Below are positions 1 to 6,916 of a stretch of 7,105 nucleotides of DNA, in pieces. A model generated the notes under the pieces. It searched no databases, was not told the DNA's origin, and saw only the letters and a program-made list of their open reading frames with translations. A program made the translations under genes and the position numbers. Within the stretch, counting starts at the first letter, position 1, and every line of letters begins with the position of its first letter. The stretch is taken from the NCBI GenBank assembly GCA_016209725.1, contig JACQVO010000010.1, positions 1 through 7,105 of the forward strand, in the 5' to 3' direction. Origin of the DNA: Candidatus Methylomirabilota bacterium. Lineage in GTDB: Bacteria > Methylomirabilota > Methylomirabilia > Methylomirabilales > 2-02-FULL-66-22.

Positions 1-9
1 CTTTTGTCG

Positions 10-993
10 TTAGCCGCCTGTCGGTCGCTCCACGTGCCCGCCGAACTTCTGCCGCATGGCCGAGAGGATCTTCTCGGCAAAGGTGTGGCCCTGGCGGGAC
101 CGGAAGCGCGTGTACAGCGAGGCCGACAGGACGTCGGCCGGCACGGCCTCCTCGATCGCCGCCATGATGGTCCAGCGCCCCTCGCCGGAATCCTGGACGA
201 CGCCGGTGTAATTCGACAGGGTGGGGTTCTCCAGGAGCGCGCCGGCCGTCAGATCCAGCAGCCACGACCCCACGACGCTGCCGCGCCGCCACACCTCGGC
301 GATGTCGGCGATATTGAATTCGTAGCGGAGTTCGGGTGGCAGGTCCTTCGCGTTGGCGTTGTGCAGGATGTCGAGGCCCTCGGCGTAGGCCTGCATCAGG
401 CCGTACTCGATGCCGTTGTGGATCATCTTGGCGAAGTGGCCCGCGCCGGCCGGCCCGCAATGGAGGTACCCGTCCTCGGCCGTTCCGGACGCCCGCTCGC
501 GGCCGGGGGTGCGGGGGATGTCGCCGCGGCCGGGCGCCAGCGCCTTGAAGATGGGGTCGAGGCGTTTCACGACCTCCGGCTCGCCGCCGATCATCAGGCA
601 GTAGCCCCGCTCCACGCCCCAGATGCCGCCGCTCGTCCCCACGTCCACATACTGGATCCCCTGTGCCTTGAGCCGGGAGGCGCGGCGGACGTCGTCCTTG
701 TAGTAGGAGTTGCCCCCGTCAATGATGGCGTCGCCTGCTTCCATGCGCTGGGCCAGCGCCGCGACCGTCTGCTCCGTGGCCTCGCCGGCCGGCACCATGA
801 GCCACGCCGCCCGGGGCTTTTTCAGCGTGGCCACGAACTCGTCCAGCGTCCCGGCACCTGTGGCGCCCTCGGCGGCCAGCGTCTGCACGCTTTCGGGATT
901 CCGGTCGTACACGACGCAGGCATGGCCCGCTTTCATCAGGCGCCGGACCATGTTGGCGCCCATCCGGCCAAGGCCGACCATTCCGATCTGCAT
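10..993 (-). CDS. gnd: 6-phosphogluconate dehydrogenase, decarboxylating, short form
   Basis: Oxidatively decarboxylates 6-phosphogluconate to ribulose 5-phosphate and CO2 in the cytoplasm, the last step of the oxidative pentose phosphate branch. The 327-residue protein has an N-terminal Rossmann fold with GLGRMG at residues 7-12, the IIDGGNS motif at 90-96, VGTSGG at 118-123, and the active-site stretch GPAGAGHFAKMIHNGIEYG at 180-198 with the likely catalytic lysine K189 and nearby N193. A conserved-looking insertion (about 155-176) and a short C-terminal domain mark the roughly 300-330 residue GndA/YqeC-like class rather than the roughly 470-residue E. coli type. An aspartate (D30) ends the second strand, followed by R31, which is compatible with NAD+ use, but cofactor choice is inferred. 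I chose the ATG at 993 because GGAG lies 8 bases upstream and the fold begins at once; an open frame extends to 1086, but it only translates the intergenic inverted repeat. Last visible gene of the tkt-tal-pgi-gnd cluster. Confidence 0.95.
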   Translation of the reverse strand: MQIGMVGLGRMGANMVRRLMKAGHACVVYDRNPESVQTLAAEGATGAGTLDEFVATLKKPRAAWLMVPAGEATEQTVAALAQRMEAGDAIIDGGNSYYKDDVRRASRLKAQGIQYVDVGTSGGIWGVERGYCLMIGGEPEVVKRLDPIFKALAPGRGDIPRTPGRERASGTAEDGYLHCGPAGAGHFAKMIHNGIEYGLMQAYAEGLDILHNANAKDLPPELRYEFNIADIAEVWRRGSVVGSWLLDLTAGALLENPTLSNYTGVVQDSGEGRWTIMAAIEEAVPADVLSASLYTRFRSRQGHTFAEKILSAMRQKFGGHVERPTGG

Positions 994-1001
994 CGTCTGC
1001 G

Positions 1002-1005
1002 CTCC
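1002..1005 (-). promoter_or_regulatory. ribosome binding site of gnd
   Basis: On the minus strand the sequence reads AAAGGAG, then 8 bases, then ATG. This spacing supports the start at 993 over the longer open frame. The site lies only 7 bases beyond the foot of the inverted repeat at 1013-1084, so the folded RNA could affect access of ribosomes to it. Confidence 0.7.
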
Positions 1006-1012
1006 TTTCTCC

Positions 1013-1084
1013 GCCTCACCCCAGTCCTCTCCCGGGCACCAGGTACCCTCTGGATGAGGTGCGGGAGAGGGGGCGGCGTGAGGC
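1013..1084. repeat. long imperfect inverted repeat, REP-like, between tal-pgi and gnd
   Basis: The outer arms are 1013-1033 (GCCTCAC...CTCTCCC) and 1063-1084 (GGGAGAG...GTGAGGC), which pair at both ends with mismatches in the middle. Inside them GCACC (1036-1040) pairs with GGTGC (1058-1062). The whole would fold into a hairpin of about 72 bases that fills most of the space between the tal-pgi stop and the gnd ribosome binding site. No run of T follows, so it does not look like a simple intrinsic terminator. Arms of the CCTCACCCC/CTCTCCC kind resemble dispersed intergenic repeats I recall from many GC-rich genomes; that family assignment is from memory and unchecked. Possible roles are protection of the upstream messenger, uneven expression within the operon, or simply a repeat insertion. 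Confidence 0.7.
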
Positions 1085-1100
1085 ATGAGATCCCTTGTTG

Positions 1101-3956
1101 CTACGCGAGTGCCTGCCGAACCGCCGCCTGGAGCGTCATAAGCCCCGCCCGCACGTCCGCCCCCAGGTGCACCCGCAGCGCGCGGCGCCCCCGCTCCGCC
1201 AGGACCTGGAAGTCGCCCCGGGCCTGGGCGGCCTTGACGACGCCGAAGGTGTATTTCTGCCCGGGCACGGGCAAGTCCTTCGCGTCGTCACAGGTGAACT
1301 GGAGGAAGACCCCGCTGTTGGGCCCTCCCTTGTACGCCTGCCCCGTGGAATGCAGGAAGCGCGGGCCGAAACCCAGACAGGTGGCCACACGCCTCGCATC
1401 CCGGACGGCATGCCGGATCGCCTGAAGCTGCCGCTCGTGGGCATCGTTCATCTCGAGGTAGGCCAAGAGCGCCAGGTAATCTCCCGGCTGGATCCGGTTG
1501 AGGTGCGCCCGCAGGTAGCCGTTGAGCGAGGCGTCGCGGCCCACAGCCTTGGCCAAGTCGGCGGCGTTCCTTTCGTCGGTGTAGAGCTTGATACCGTTGC
1601 TCTGGAACATCGGCCGTTCCGCCGGCAAGGAGCCGGTCTTCTCATACTCGGCGGTCAGGCGGCGAGTGGCCACCTTGCTCGCCTCGACATCCGGTTGATC
1701 GAAGGGGTTGATGCCGATGATTGCCCCGGCCACGGCCGTCGCGATCTCCCATCGGAAGAACTCCCCGCCCAGGGCGTGTCCGTCGGGAACGCTGATCCGG
1801 ACTACCGGCTGCCCCGCCTGCTCGAGCCGCGTCACGGCCGTATCCTGGGCGGGGTCGGGCGCGGATTCCAGGCGCACGTACACGAACAGGCGGTCGCTCC
1901 CGTACACCTCGGGCGGGCCCACCGCCTCGCGGTCCACGGGGATGATGCCCTTGCCCTGCTTGCCGGTGGATTCCGCCACGAGCTGCTCCAGCCACGCGCC
2001 GAGGTCCCAGATCCCGGGCGAGGTGATGATGGTCAGCTTGTTCCGCTCGTTCCTGGCCGCGACACCCATGATGGTTCCCAGCACGACGCCGGGATTGTCC
2101 TCGGCCGGGACGCACGAGGCACAACTCTGCACCATTTCCTCGGCGCGGTCCAGGAACTTCCGCACGTCCACCCCCATGACCGCGGAGGGGACCATGCCGA
2201 AAGTCGACAGGGCCGAGTAGCGCCCGCCGATGCTCGGCAACCCGGCGAAGATGTGGCGGAAGCCGTCCCCCTCCGCCAGCTGCTGCATCTTGGAGCCGGG
2301 GTCGGTGATGGCGAAGAAACGCTTGCCCACCTCCGTGGCGCCGACCACCTGCTTCGCCCGCTCGAAGAAGTACTGCTTGAAGATGTTCGGCTCGAGCGTG
2401 CTGCCCGACTTGCTGGACACAATGAACAGGGTCTTGGCCAGGTCCACCCGGCGCTCGACTGCCAGAATCTGGGCCGGATCGGTCGAGTCCAGGACATGCA
2501 GGTCCGGATACCCCGGCTGCCGCCCGAAGGTCAGCTTCATCACTTCGGGGCAGAGGCTCGACCCCCCCATGCCCAGGAGCAGGGCGTGGGAGAAGCCCCC
2601 GCGCTTGACCTCGTCCGCGATTCCCGTCAGATGCTGGATGTGGGCCAACTGGTCCTCGGTGATCCCCAGCCAGCCGAGCCAGTTGGCCTCGTCGCCGCCG
2701 GTCCACAGCGAGGCATCGCGGGCCCACAGCTTCCGCACCTTGCCCTGGGCCTGCCAGTCGCGCAGCGAGTCCTTGACAGCCGCGGCCAGGGGCGCGGGCA
2801 ACGCGGAGGTCGGGCGGCCGGAGACCGTAGCGGCCTTGGCCCTGCACCGTTTCTCCACTGCCCCAAGCAGCTTGTCGAAGGCCTCGACGAAGAGTTGGAC
2901 GCCCTCCTCCAGGAGCTTGCCGGTGACCTCCGTCATCGAGATCCCGACCTTCTCCAGGACGGCCATGGTGTCGTGGGCCTCCTCCAGCCCCTCCTCGAGG
3001 CCCGCCCGCGGCCGGCCGTGGTCACGAAAGGCCTCGAAGGTGGCCGGCGGGATCGTGTTGACGGTGTCGGCCCCGATGAGTTCCTCCACGTACAGCACGT
3101 CCCGGTAGTTCGGGTTCTTGGTCCCGGTGCTCGCCCACAGGAGGCGCTGGGTCTGGGCCCCCTTGAGGGCCAGGGCCTGCCAGCGCGGGCTGCGGAAGAT
3201 CTCCTGGTATCGCCGGAAGGTGAGCCTGGCGTTGGCGATGGCGACCTTGCCCAGGATACTGCGTAAGAGGGCCCGCTCCGCCGCGCCCTGGGTGGTCTGC
3301 AGCCGGGCAGCCGCGATGGTATCGATGGCGGTGTCGATCCGGCTGATGAAGAAGCTGGCGACGCTGGCCACGCGGCTCACGGCACCGCCCTGGGCGGCCA
3401 GCTTCTCCAGGCCGGCGATGTAGGCCTGGGCGACCTCTTCGTAGGTCCGCTGCGCAAAGAGCAGGGTCACGTTGACGTTGATCCCTTCATTGATGAGCTG
3501 CTCGATGGCGGGGATGCCCTCCGGCGTGGCGGGGACCTTGATCATCACGTTGTCGCGGCCGACCGCCTTCCAGAGCCGCCGTGCCTCCTCGAGGGTCTTC
3601 CGGGTATCCCGGGCGAGATAGGGCGACACCTCCAGGCTGACGTAGCCGTCGCGCCCCCTGGTCTGGTCGTACACGGATCGGATGACGTCGGCGGCGTCCT
3701 GGATGTCCTGGATGGCCAGGTGCTCGTACAGCCCCATGGCATTCAGGTCTGGCCGCCGCCGCAGCTCGTCCAGGGCGGCAGAGTAATCGGTGCTGCCGGC
3801 GATGGCCTTCTCGAAGATGGCGGGATTCGAGGTGACGCCGCCCAGGCCGTCCTCCTCGATCATCTTCGTCAACTCACCGCTCACGATCAGGCCGCGCCGA
3901 ATGTTGTCCAACCACACGGATTGCCCATAACCCTGCAGTGACTTCAACGGATTCAT
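1101..3956 (-). CDS. tal-pgi: bifunctional transaldolase / glucose-6-phosphate isomerase
   Basis: A 951-residue cytoplasmic fusion. The transaldolase half (about 1-370) moves a dihydroxyacetone unit from sedoheptulose 7-phosphate to glyceraldehyde 3-phosphate, giving fructose 6-phosphate and erythrose 4-phosphate. It shows WLDNI (15-19), TSNPAIF (42-48), the Schiff-base lysine K140 in MIKVPAT, NVTLLF (162-167) and SVASFFISRID (198-208). After a linker rich in Ala/Pro/Arg (about 371-395), the isomerase half interconverts fructose 6-phosphate and glucose 6-phosphate. It shows GMGGSS (462-467), SSKSGST (514-520), the GGRYS signature (577-581) and NPFDQPDVEASK (750-761) ending in the expected lysine; the usual small residue after Q-x is an Asp here. 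About 190 further residues, including LHSTGQAYKGGPNSG (868-882), form the C-terminal part I know from this fusion family, so the gene looks full length. The ATG at 3956 has GAGGGG 5 bases upstream. It lies 94 bases after tkt and 107 before gnd, same strand. Confidence 0.95.
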   Translation of the reverse strand: MNPLKSLQGYGQSVWLDNIRRGLIVSGELTKMIEEDGLGGVTSNPAIFEKAIAGSTDYSAALDELRRRPDLNAMGLYEHLAIQDIQDAADVIRSVYDQTRGRDGYVSLEVSPYLARDTRKTLEEARRLWKAVGRDNVMIKVPATPEGIPAIEQLINEGINVNVTLLFAQRTYEEVAQAYIAGLEKLAAQGGAVSRVASVASFFISRIDTAIDTIAAARLQTTQGAAERALLRSILGKVAIANARLTFRRYQEIFRSPRWQALALKGAQTQRLLWASTGTKNPNYRDVLYVEELIGADTVNTIPPATFEAFRDHGRPRAGLEEGLEEAHDTMAVLEKVGISMTEVTGKLLEEGVQLFVEAFDKLLGAVEKRCRAKAATVSGRPTSALPAPLAAAVKDSLRDWQAQGKVRKLWARDASLWTGGDEANWLGWLGITEDQLAHIQHLTGIADEVKRGGFSHALLLGMGGSSLCPEVMKLTFGRQPGYPDLHVLDSTDPAQILAVERRVDLAKTLFIVSSKSGSTLEPNIFKQYFFERAKQVVGATEVGKRFFAITDPGSKMQQLAEGDGFRHIFAGLPSIGGRYSALSTFGMVPSAVMGVDVRKFLDRAEEMVQSCASCVPAEDNPGVVLGTIMGVAARNERNKLTIITSPGIWDLGAWLEQLVAESTGKQGKGIIPVDREAVGPPEVYGSDRLFVYVRLESAPDPAQDTAVTRLEQAGQPVVRISVPDGHALGGEFFRWEIATAVAGAIIGINPFDQPDVEASKVATRRLTAEYEKTGSLPAERPMFQSNGIKLYTDERNAADLAKAVGRDASLNGYLRAHLNRIQPGDYLALLAYLEMNDAHERQLQAIRHAVRDARRVATCLGFGPRFLHSTGQAYKGGPNSGVFLQFTCDDAKDLPVPGQKYTFGVVKAAQARGDFQVLAERGRRALRVHLGADVRAGLMTLQAAVRQALA

Positions 3957-3961
3957 GTCAT

Positions 3962-3967
3962 CCCCTC
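3962..3967 (-). promoter_or_regulatory. ribosome binding site of tal-pgi
   Basis: The minus strand reads GAGGGG, 5 bases, then ATG at 3956. The ATG 3 bases downstream of the site (3961) hits a stop after two codons, so it is not a start. Codon 2 onward matches the transaldolase N-terminus. Confidence 0.65.
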
Positions 3968-4007
3968 GTTTTGCCCCTTGTGGCAGGTTTGAAGTTCGTG
4001 GAGTGGT

Positions 4008-4039
4008 GCGGCCGGCTGCCTTCGGGATGGCCGGGCCGC
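4008..4039. repeat. intergenic hairpin between tkt and tal-pgi
   Basis: GCGGCCGGC at 4008-4016 pairs with GCCGGGCCGC at 4030-4039, with one bulged base, around a 13-base loop whose centre can add two more GC pairs (CC/GG around TTCG on the plus strand, CGAA on the transcript strand). It begins about 12 bases after the tkt stop. No T-run follows on the minus strand, so transcription probably continues into tal-pgi. It may stabilise the tkt message or thin transcription. Chance pairing is fairly likely in DNA this rich in GC. Confidence 0.4.
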
Positions 4040-4050
4040 GCCGCTCTGTT

Positions 4051-6120
4051 TCACGATGCTCTGGTGTGGGACACTAGTTGCCCCTTGGCGGCAGCCACGA
4101 TGTTCTCCACCGTGAAGCCGAACTTCTTCTGCAGTTCCTTGAGCGGGGCCGAGGCGCCAAAGGTCCGCATGCCGACGCTTCGTCCGCCGGCGCCCACGTA
4201 CTCCGCCCAGCCGAACGTCCCGGCCTGTTCCACGGAGACCCGGGCGGTGATCGCGGGCGGGATCACGCTGTCCCGGTACGCCTGGTCCTGGCGTTCGAAC
4301 AGCTCCCAGGACGGCATGCTCACGACCCGGGCATTGATCCCCTCGACCTTCAGTTTCTCGTAGGCCTGGACGCACAGGGACACCTCGCTCCCGCTGGCCA
4401 GGAGCAGGACGTCGGGCTTGCCGTCCGGGGAATCGGCCAGGACATAGGCGCCCCGGGCGACGCCGGCGGCCGGCCCGAACACGGCGCGGTCCAACGTCGG
4501 GAGCGCCTGGCGGCTGAGGATCAGGGCCACCGGCTCGTGGGGCAGTTGCATGATCACGCGCCAGGCCTCGATGATCTCGTTGGCGTCCGCCGGCCGCAGC
4601 GTGATCAGGCCGGGGATGGCTCGCAGCGAGGCGAGCTGCTCGATGGGCTGGTGGGTGGGCCCGTCCTCGCCGACGCCGATGGAGTCATGGGTGAAGATGT
4701 GGATCACCGGGATCTCCATCAGGGCGCTGAGGCGGATGGCGGGCCGGGCGTAATCGCTGAAGATCAGGAAACCGGAGCCAAACGGGCGGACCTTGCTGAG
4801 GGACAGGCCGTTCAGGACCGAGCCCATGGCGTCCTCCCGGATCCCGAAGTGGAGGTTCCGCCCAGCCCGATCCTGGGCCGAGAGATCTCCTGCCCCGGCA
4901 AAGGTCAGGCGGGTCTTGGTGGATGGTGCGAGGTCGGCCGACCCGCCGATAAGCCAGGGGACCTTCCGGGCAATGGCGTCCAGGACCTTGCTGGAGGCGT
5001 CGCGGCCCGCTACACCCTTGGGGTCGGCGGGGAATGTCGGCAGCTCCTCGTCCCAGCCGCCGGGGAGCTGGCGGTGCTGCATCCGGTAGAGCTGATCCGC
5101 CAGGTCAGGATACGACTTGCTGTACTCCTCGAATCTGGCCATCCAGGCGTTCCGGAGGGTCCGGCCCCGTTGGCCCATCCCTGATTGGAAGTGCTCCCGG
5201 ACTCCGTCGGGGACCAGGAACTTGGCGTCCTCGGGCCAGCCGTAGGTCCGCTTGGTGAGGCGGATCTCCTCTTCGCCCAGCGGCTCCCCGTGGGCGGCGC
5301 TGGTATCCTGCTTGTTGGGCGAGCCGTAGGCGATGTGGCTGTCCACGATGATCAGGGTCGGCCGGTCCTGGGTGTTCCCGAAGGTGCGGAAGGCCCGCTC
5401 TAGCATCTCGAGGTCGTTGGCGTCCCCGACCCGGGTGACGTTCCACCCGTAGCCGATGAAGCGGGTGGCGACATCCTCGCTGAAGGCCCAGTCGGTATGA
5501 CCCTCGATGGTGATCTTGTTGTTGTCGTAGATCCAGCAGAGGTTGGACAGCTTCAGGTGGCCGGCGAGCGAGGCGGCCTCGCCCGAGACTCCCTCCATCA
5601 TGCAGCCGTCGCCGCAGAGGGCGTACACGTCGTAATCGAACATCTCGAAGCCGGGCCGGTTGAAGCACCGGGCCATCCACGTCCCGGCGATGGCCATGCC
5701 GACGCTGCTGGCCACGCCCTGCCCCAGCGGCCCGGTGGTCGTCTCGACGCCGGAGGTCCAGCGGTACTCCGGGTGGCCGGGGCACTTGCTCTCGATCTGG
5801 CGAAACCGCCGGATGTCCTCCAGGCGGACCGACGGGTCGCCCAACCGCTCGTACTGGGGGTTCACGGCCTTGACGCCCGTGAGGTGGAGCATGGAGTAGA
5901 GCAGCATCGAGGCGTGCCCGACGGAGAGGACGAACCGGTCGCGGTTGGGCCAGATCGGATCCTCGGGGTCAAAGCGCAGGAAGCGCTGCCACAGGCAATA
6001 GACCACCGGCGCCAGGGCCATGGCCGTGCCGGGGTGGCCGGAGTTGGCCTGCTGGACCGCATCCATGGACAGCGTGCGGATGGTATTGACGCAAAGCTCA
6101 TCCACCGACCTGTTCATCAT
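4051..6120 (-). CDS. tkt: transketolase
   Basis: A thiamine diphosphate enzyme of the cytoplasm that moves two-carbon units between ketose and aldose phosphates, linking xylulose 5-phosphate, ribose 5-phosphate, erythrose 4-phosphate, sedoheptulose 7-phosphate, fructose 6-phosphate and glyceraldehyde 3-phosphate. The 689 residues match the usual bacterial length of about 660-690. In order: SGHPG (27-31), GHAS (68-71), GPLGQG (130-135), the cofactor motif from GDG (170-172) to NN (200-201), AAHGEPLG (275-282), the pyrimidine-domain stretch HFGIREDAM with likely catalytic E429 (424-432), HDSIGVGEDGPTHQPIE (478-494), and the C-terminal domain from about 545 to 680. The open frame begins with GTG at 6126, but GAGGGG sits just 3 bases before it and 9 bases before the ATG at 6120, so I prefer 6120; the ATG at 6117 is also possible. 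First gene of the pentose phosphate operon, 58 bases after the glycosyltransferase. Confidence 0.96.
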   Translation of the reverse strand: MMNRSVDELCVNTIRTLSMDAVQQANSGHPGTAMALAPVVYCLWQRFLRFDPEDPIWPNRDRFVLSVGHASMLLYSMLHLTGVKAVNPQYERLGDPSVRLEDIRRFRQIESKCPGHPEYRWTSGVETTTGPLGQGVASSVGMAIAGTWMARCFNRPGFEMFDYDVYALCGDGCMMEGVSGEAASLAGHLKLSNLCWIYDNNKITIEGHTDWAFSEDVATRFIGYGWNVTRVGDANDLEMLERAFRTFGNTQDRPTLIIVDSHIAYGSPNKQDTSAAHGEPLGEEEIRLTKRTYGWPEDAKFLVPDGVREHFQSGMGQRGRTLRNAWMARFEEYSKSYPDLADQLYRMQHRQLPGGWDEELPTFPADPKGVAGRDASSKVLDAIARKVPWLIGGSADLAPSTKTRLTFAGAGDLSAQDRAGRNLHFGIREDAMGSVLNGLSLSKVRPFGSGFLIFSDYARPAIRLSALMEIPVIHIFTHDSIGVGEDGPTHQPIEQLASLRAIPGLITLRPADANEIIEAWRVIMQLPHEPVALILSRQALPTLDRAVFGPAAGVARGAYVLADSPDGKPDVLLLASGSEVSLCVQAYEKLKVEGINARVVSMPSWELFERQDQAYRDSVIPPAITARVSVEQAGTFGWAEYVGAGGRSVGMRTFGASAPLKELQKKFGFTVENIVAAAKGQLVSHTRAS

Positions 6121-6129
6121 GACCACGTT

Positions 6130-6140
6130 CCCCTCACCTC
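6130..6140 (-). promoter_or_regulatory. ribosome binding site deciding the tkt start
   Basis: The minus strand reads GAGGTGAGGGG, which contains two overlapping Shine-Dalgarno-like cores. From the GGGG core the spacing is 9 bases to the ATG at 6120 and 3 to the GTG at 6126, which favours the ATG. Confidence 0.6.
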
Positions 6141-6161
6141 ACGCCAAAATGCGTCCCAGTA

Positions 6162-6190
6162 TTTATGCTCAGGACGACTTACACGGTCAG
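6162..6190 (-). promoter_or_regulatory. candidate sigma70-type promoter for tkt-tal-pgi-gnd
   Basis: On the minus strand CTGACC (6190-6185) and CATAAA (6167-6162) are separated by 17 bases. Each matches the -35 and -10 consensus at 4 of 6 positions. The -10 region is a rare AT-rich patch in this GC-rich window. Transcription would begin near 6155, giving an untranslated leader of about 35 bases before the tkt ATG. The -35 box overlaps the last codons of the glycosyltransferase gene. This is inference from weak matches. Confidence 0.3.
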
Positions 6191-6916
6191 GTTACCCACC
6201 TCATCTACCGTGGCAGCAGAGCCCAGACCTTTTCCTCGATCGGGTGCACACGGAGTCCGGTAATACCAGCGGTGGAGCCGTTCGGGGCCAAGACCCAGGA
6301 AGAACAGGAGACGGAGGCTCCACATCAGGAGGATCGTCCAGAGCACTCCCTCCTGCTCCCACCTCCGGGCAGAGGTCGTCACCCGAAGGCGGAGACAGGC
6401 CAGGCGACCTCTTCGTTTCAAGCGGCGGGTCAGCTCCACATCCTCCATGAGTGGGATGTCCGGGTATCCGCCCAAGGCCGCAAAGACTTCCCGTTTGACA
6501 AAGATGGCCTGATCCCCCGTGAATATCCCGGTGACCCGGGACCGGAGATTCATCAGGGCTGCGATCGCCCGAAAGACCGGACGGGGATTGTCGAAACGAA
6601 CGTCGAAGCGTCCCCCCACAACCGCAGGATCGGCAACGGCATCGGTGACGGCCGCATGGGCCCCGTCGGGGAGGCGCGTGTCGGCGTGCAGGAACAGGAG
6701 GACTTCCCCCTGTGCCACTTCCGCTCCGGCGTTCATCTGCCTGGCCCTTCCCGGCTCAGTGGAGAGCAGCCGCACCCGGGGGAATCGCCGAACCAGGTCC
6801 CGGCTCCCCCCGTCCACCACAATGACCTCGGCCCACGGGCAGACTGCCCGCAGGTGGAGGAAAAGCTCCTCCAGATGGTCGGCCTCGTTCAGCGTCGGGA
6901 TGATGATGCTCAGCAT
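6179..6916 (-). CDS. family-2 glycosyltransferase, TIGR04283-like
   Basis: A 245-residue GT-A fold glycosyltransferase; donor and acceptor cannot be read from sequence. It shows IIIPTLNEA at 4-12, VVDGGS at 33-38, GRARQMNAGA at 56-65, LFLHADT with the likely metal-binding D79 at 74-80, FTGDQAIFV at 132-140, LMEDVELTRRLKRRGR at 156-171, and TSARRWE followed by a hydrophobic stretch (MWSLRLLFFLGLG) at 181-210. This motif order fits the family NCBI names TIGR04283, called an arsenosugar-biosynthesis or rSAM/selenodomain-associated glycosyltransferase; that name comes from gene neighbourhood, and no arsenic gene is visible here. The loop between DGGS and GRARQ seems about 3 residues shorter than I recall as typical. 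The start at 6916 is preceded by GGAGG 10 bases upstream and opens directly on the first beta strand. The frame nevertheless stays open upstream to the window edge, so a longer product with a membrane segment is possible. Confidence 0.88.
   Translation of the reverse strand: MLSIIIPTLNEADHLEELFLHLRAVCPWAEVIVVDGGSRDLVRRFPRVRLLSTEPGRARQMNAGAEVAQGEVLLFLHADTRLPDGAHAAVTDAVADPAVVGGRFDVRFDNPRPVFRAIAALMNLRSRVTGIFTGDQAIFVKREVFAALGGYPDIPLMEDVELTRRLKRRGRLACLRLRVTTSARRWEQEGVLWTILLMWSLRLLFFLGLGPERLHRWYYRTPCAPDRGKGLGSAATVDEVGNLTV

Noticed and set aside
1..9. A terminator after gnd
   Set aside because: Only 9 bases follow the gnd stop in this window, too few to judge; no stem is visible.
994..1086. A 31-residue N-terminal extension of Gnd
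   Set aside because: The extension merely translates the inverted repeat and the ribosome binding site. The Rossmann fold starts right at the ATG at 993.
4..1425. A plus-strand open frame of 473 codons crossing gnd and the following gap
   Set aside because: It runs antisense to gnd, through the inverted repeat and into tal-pgi, with no family signature. It is a shadow frame of GC-rich DNA.
1095..3266. A plus-strand open frame of 723 codons opposite tal-pgi
   Set aside because: Its translation has no recognisable motif and is rich in Arg, Gly, His and Pro, as expected for the antisense of a GC-rich gene. The minus strand has a complete enzyme with catalytic motifs over the same bases.
6179..6916. 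An arsenosugar biosynthesis role for the glycosyltransferase
   Set aside because: The family name rests on gene neighbourhood. No arsenic methyltransferase, radical SAM or selenium gene is in this window, so the function is left open.
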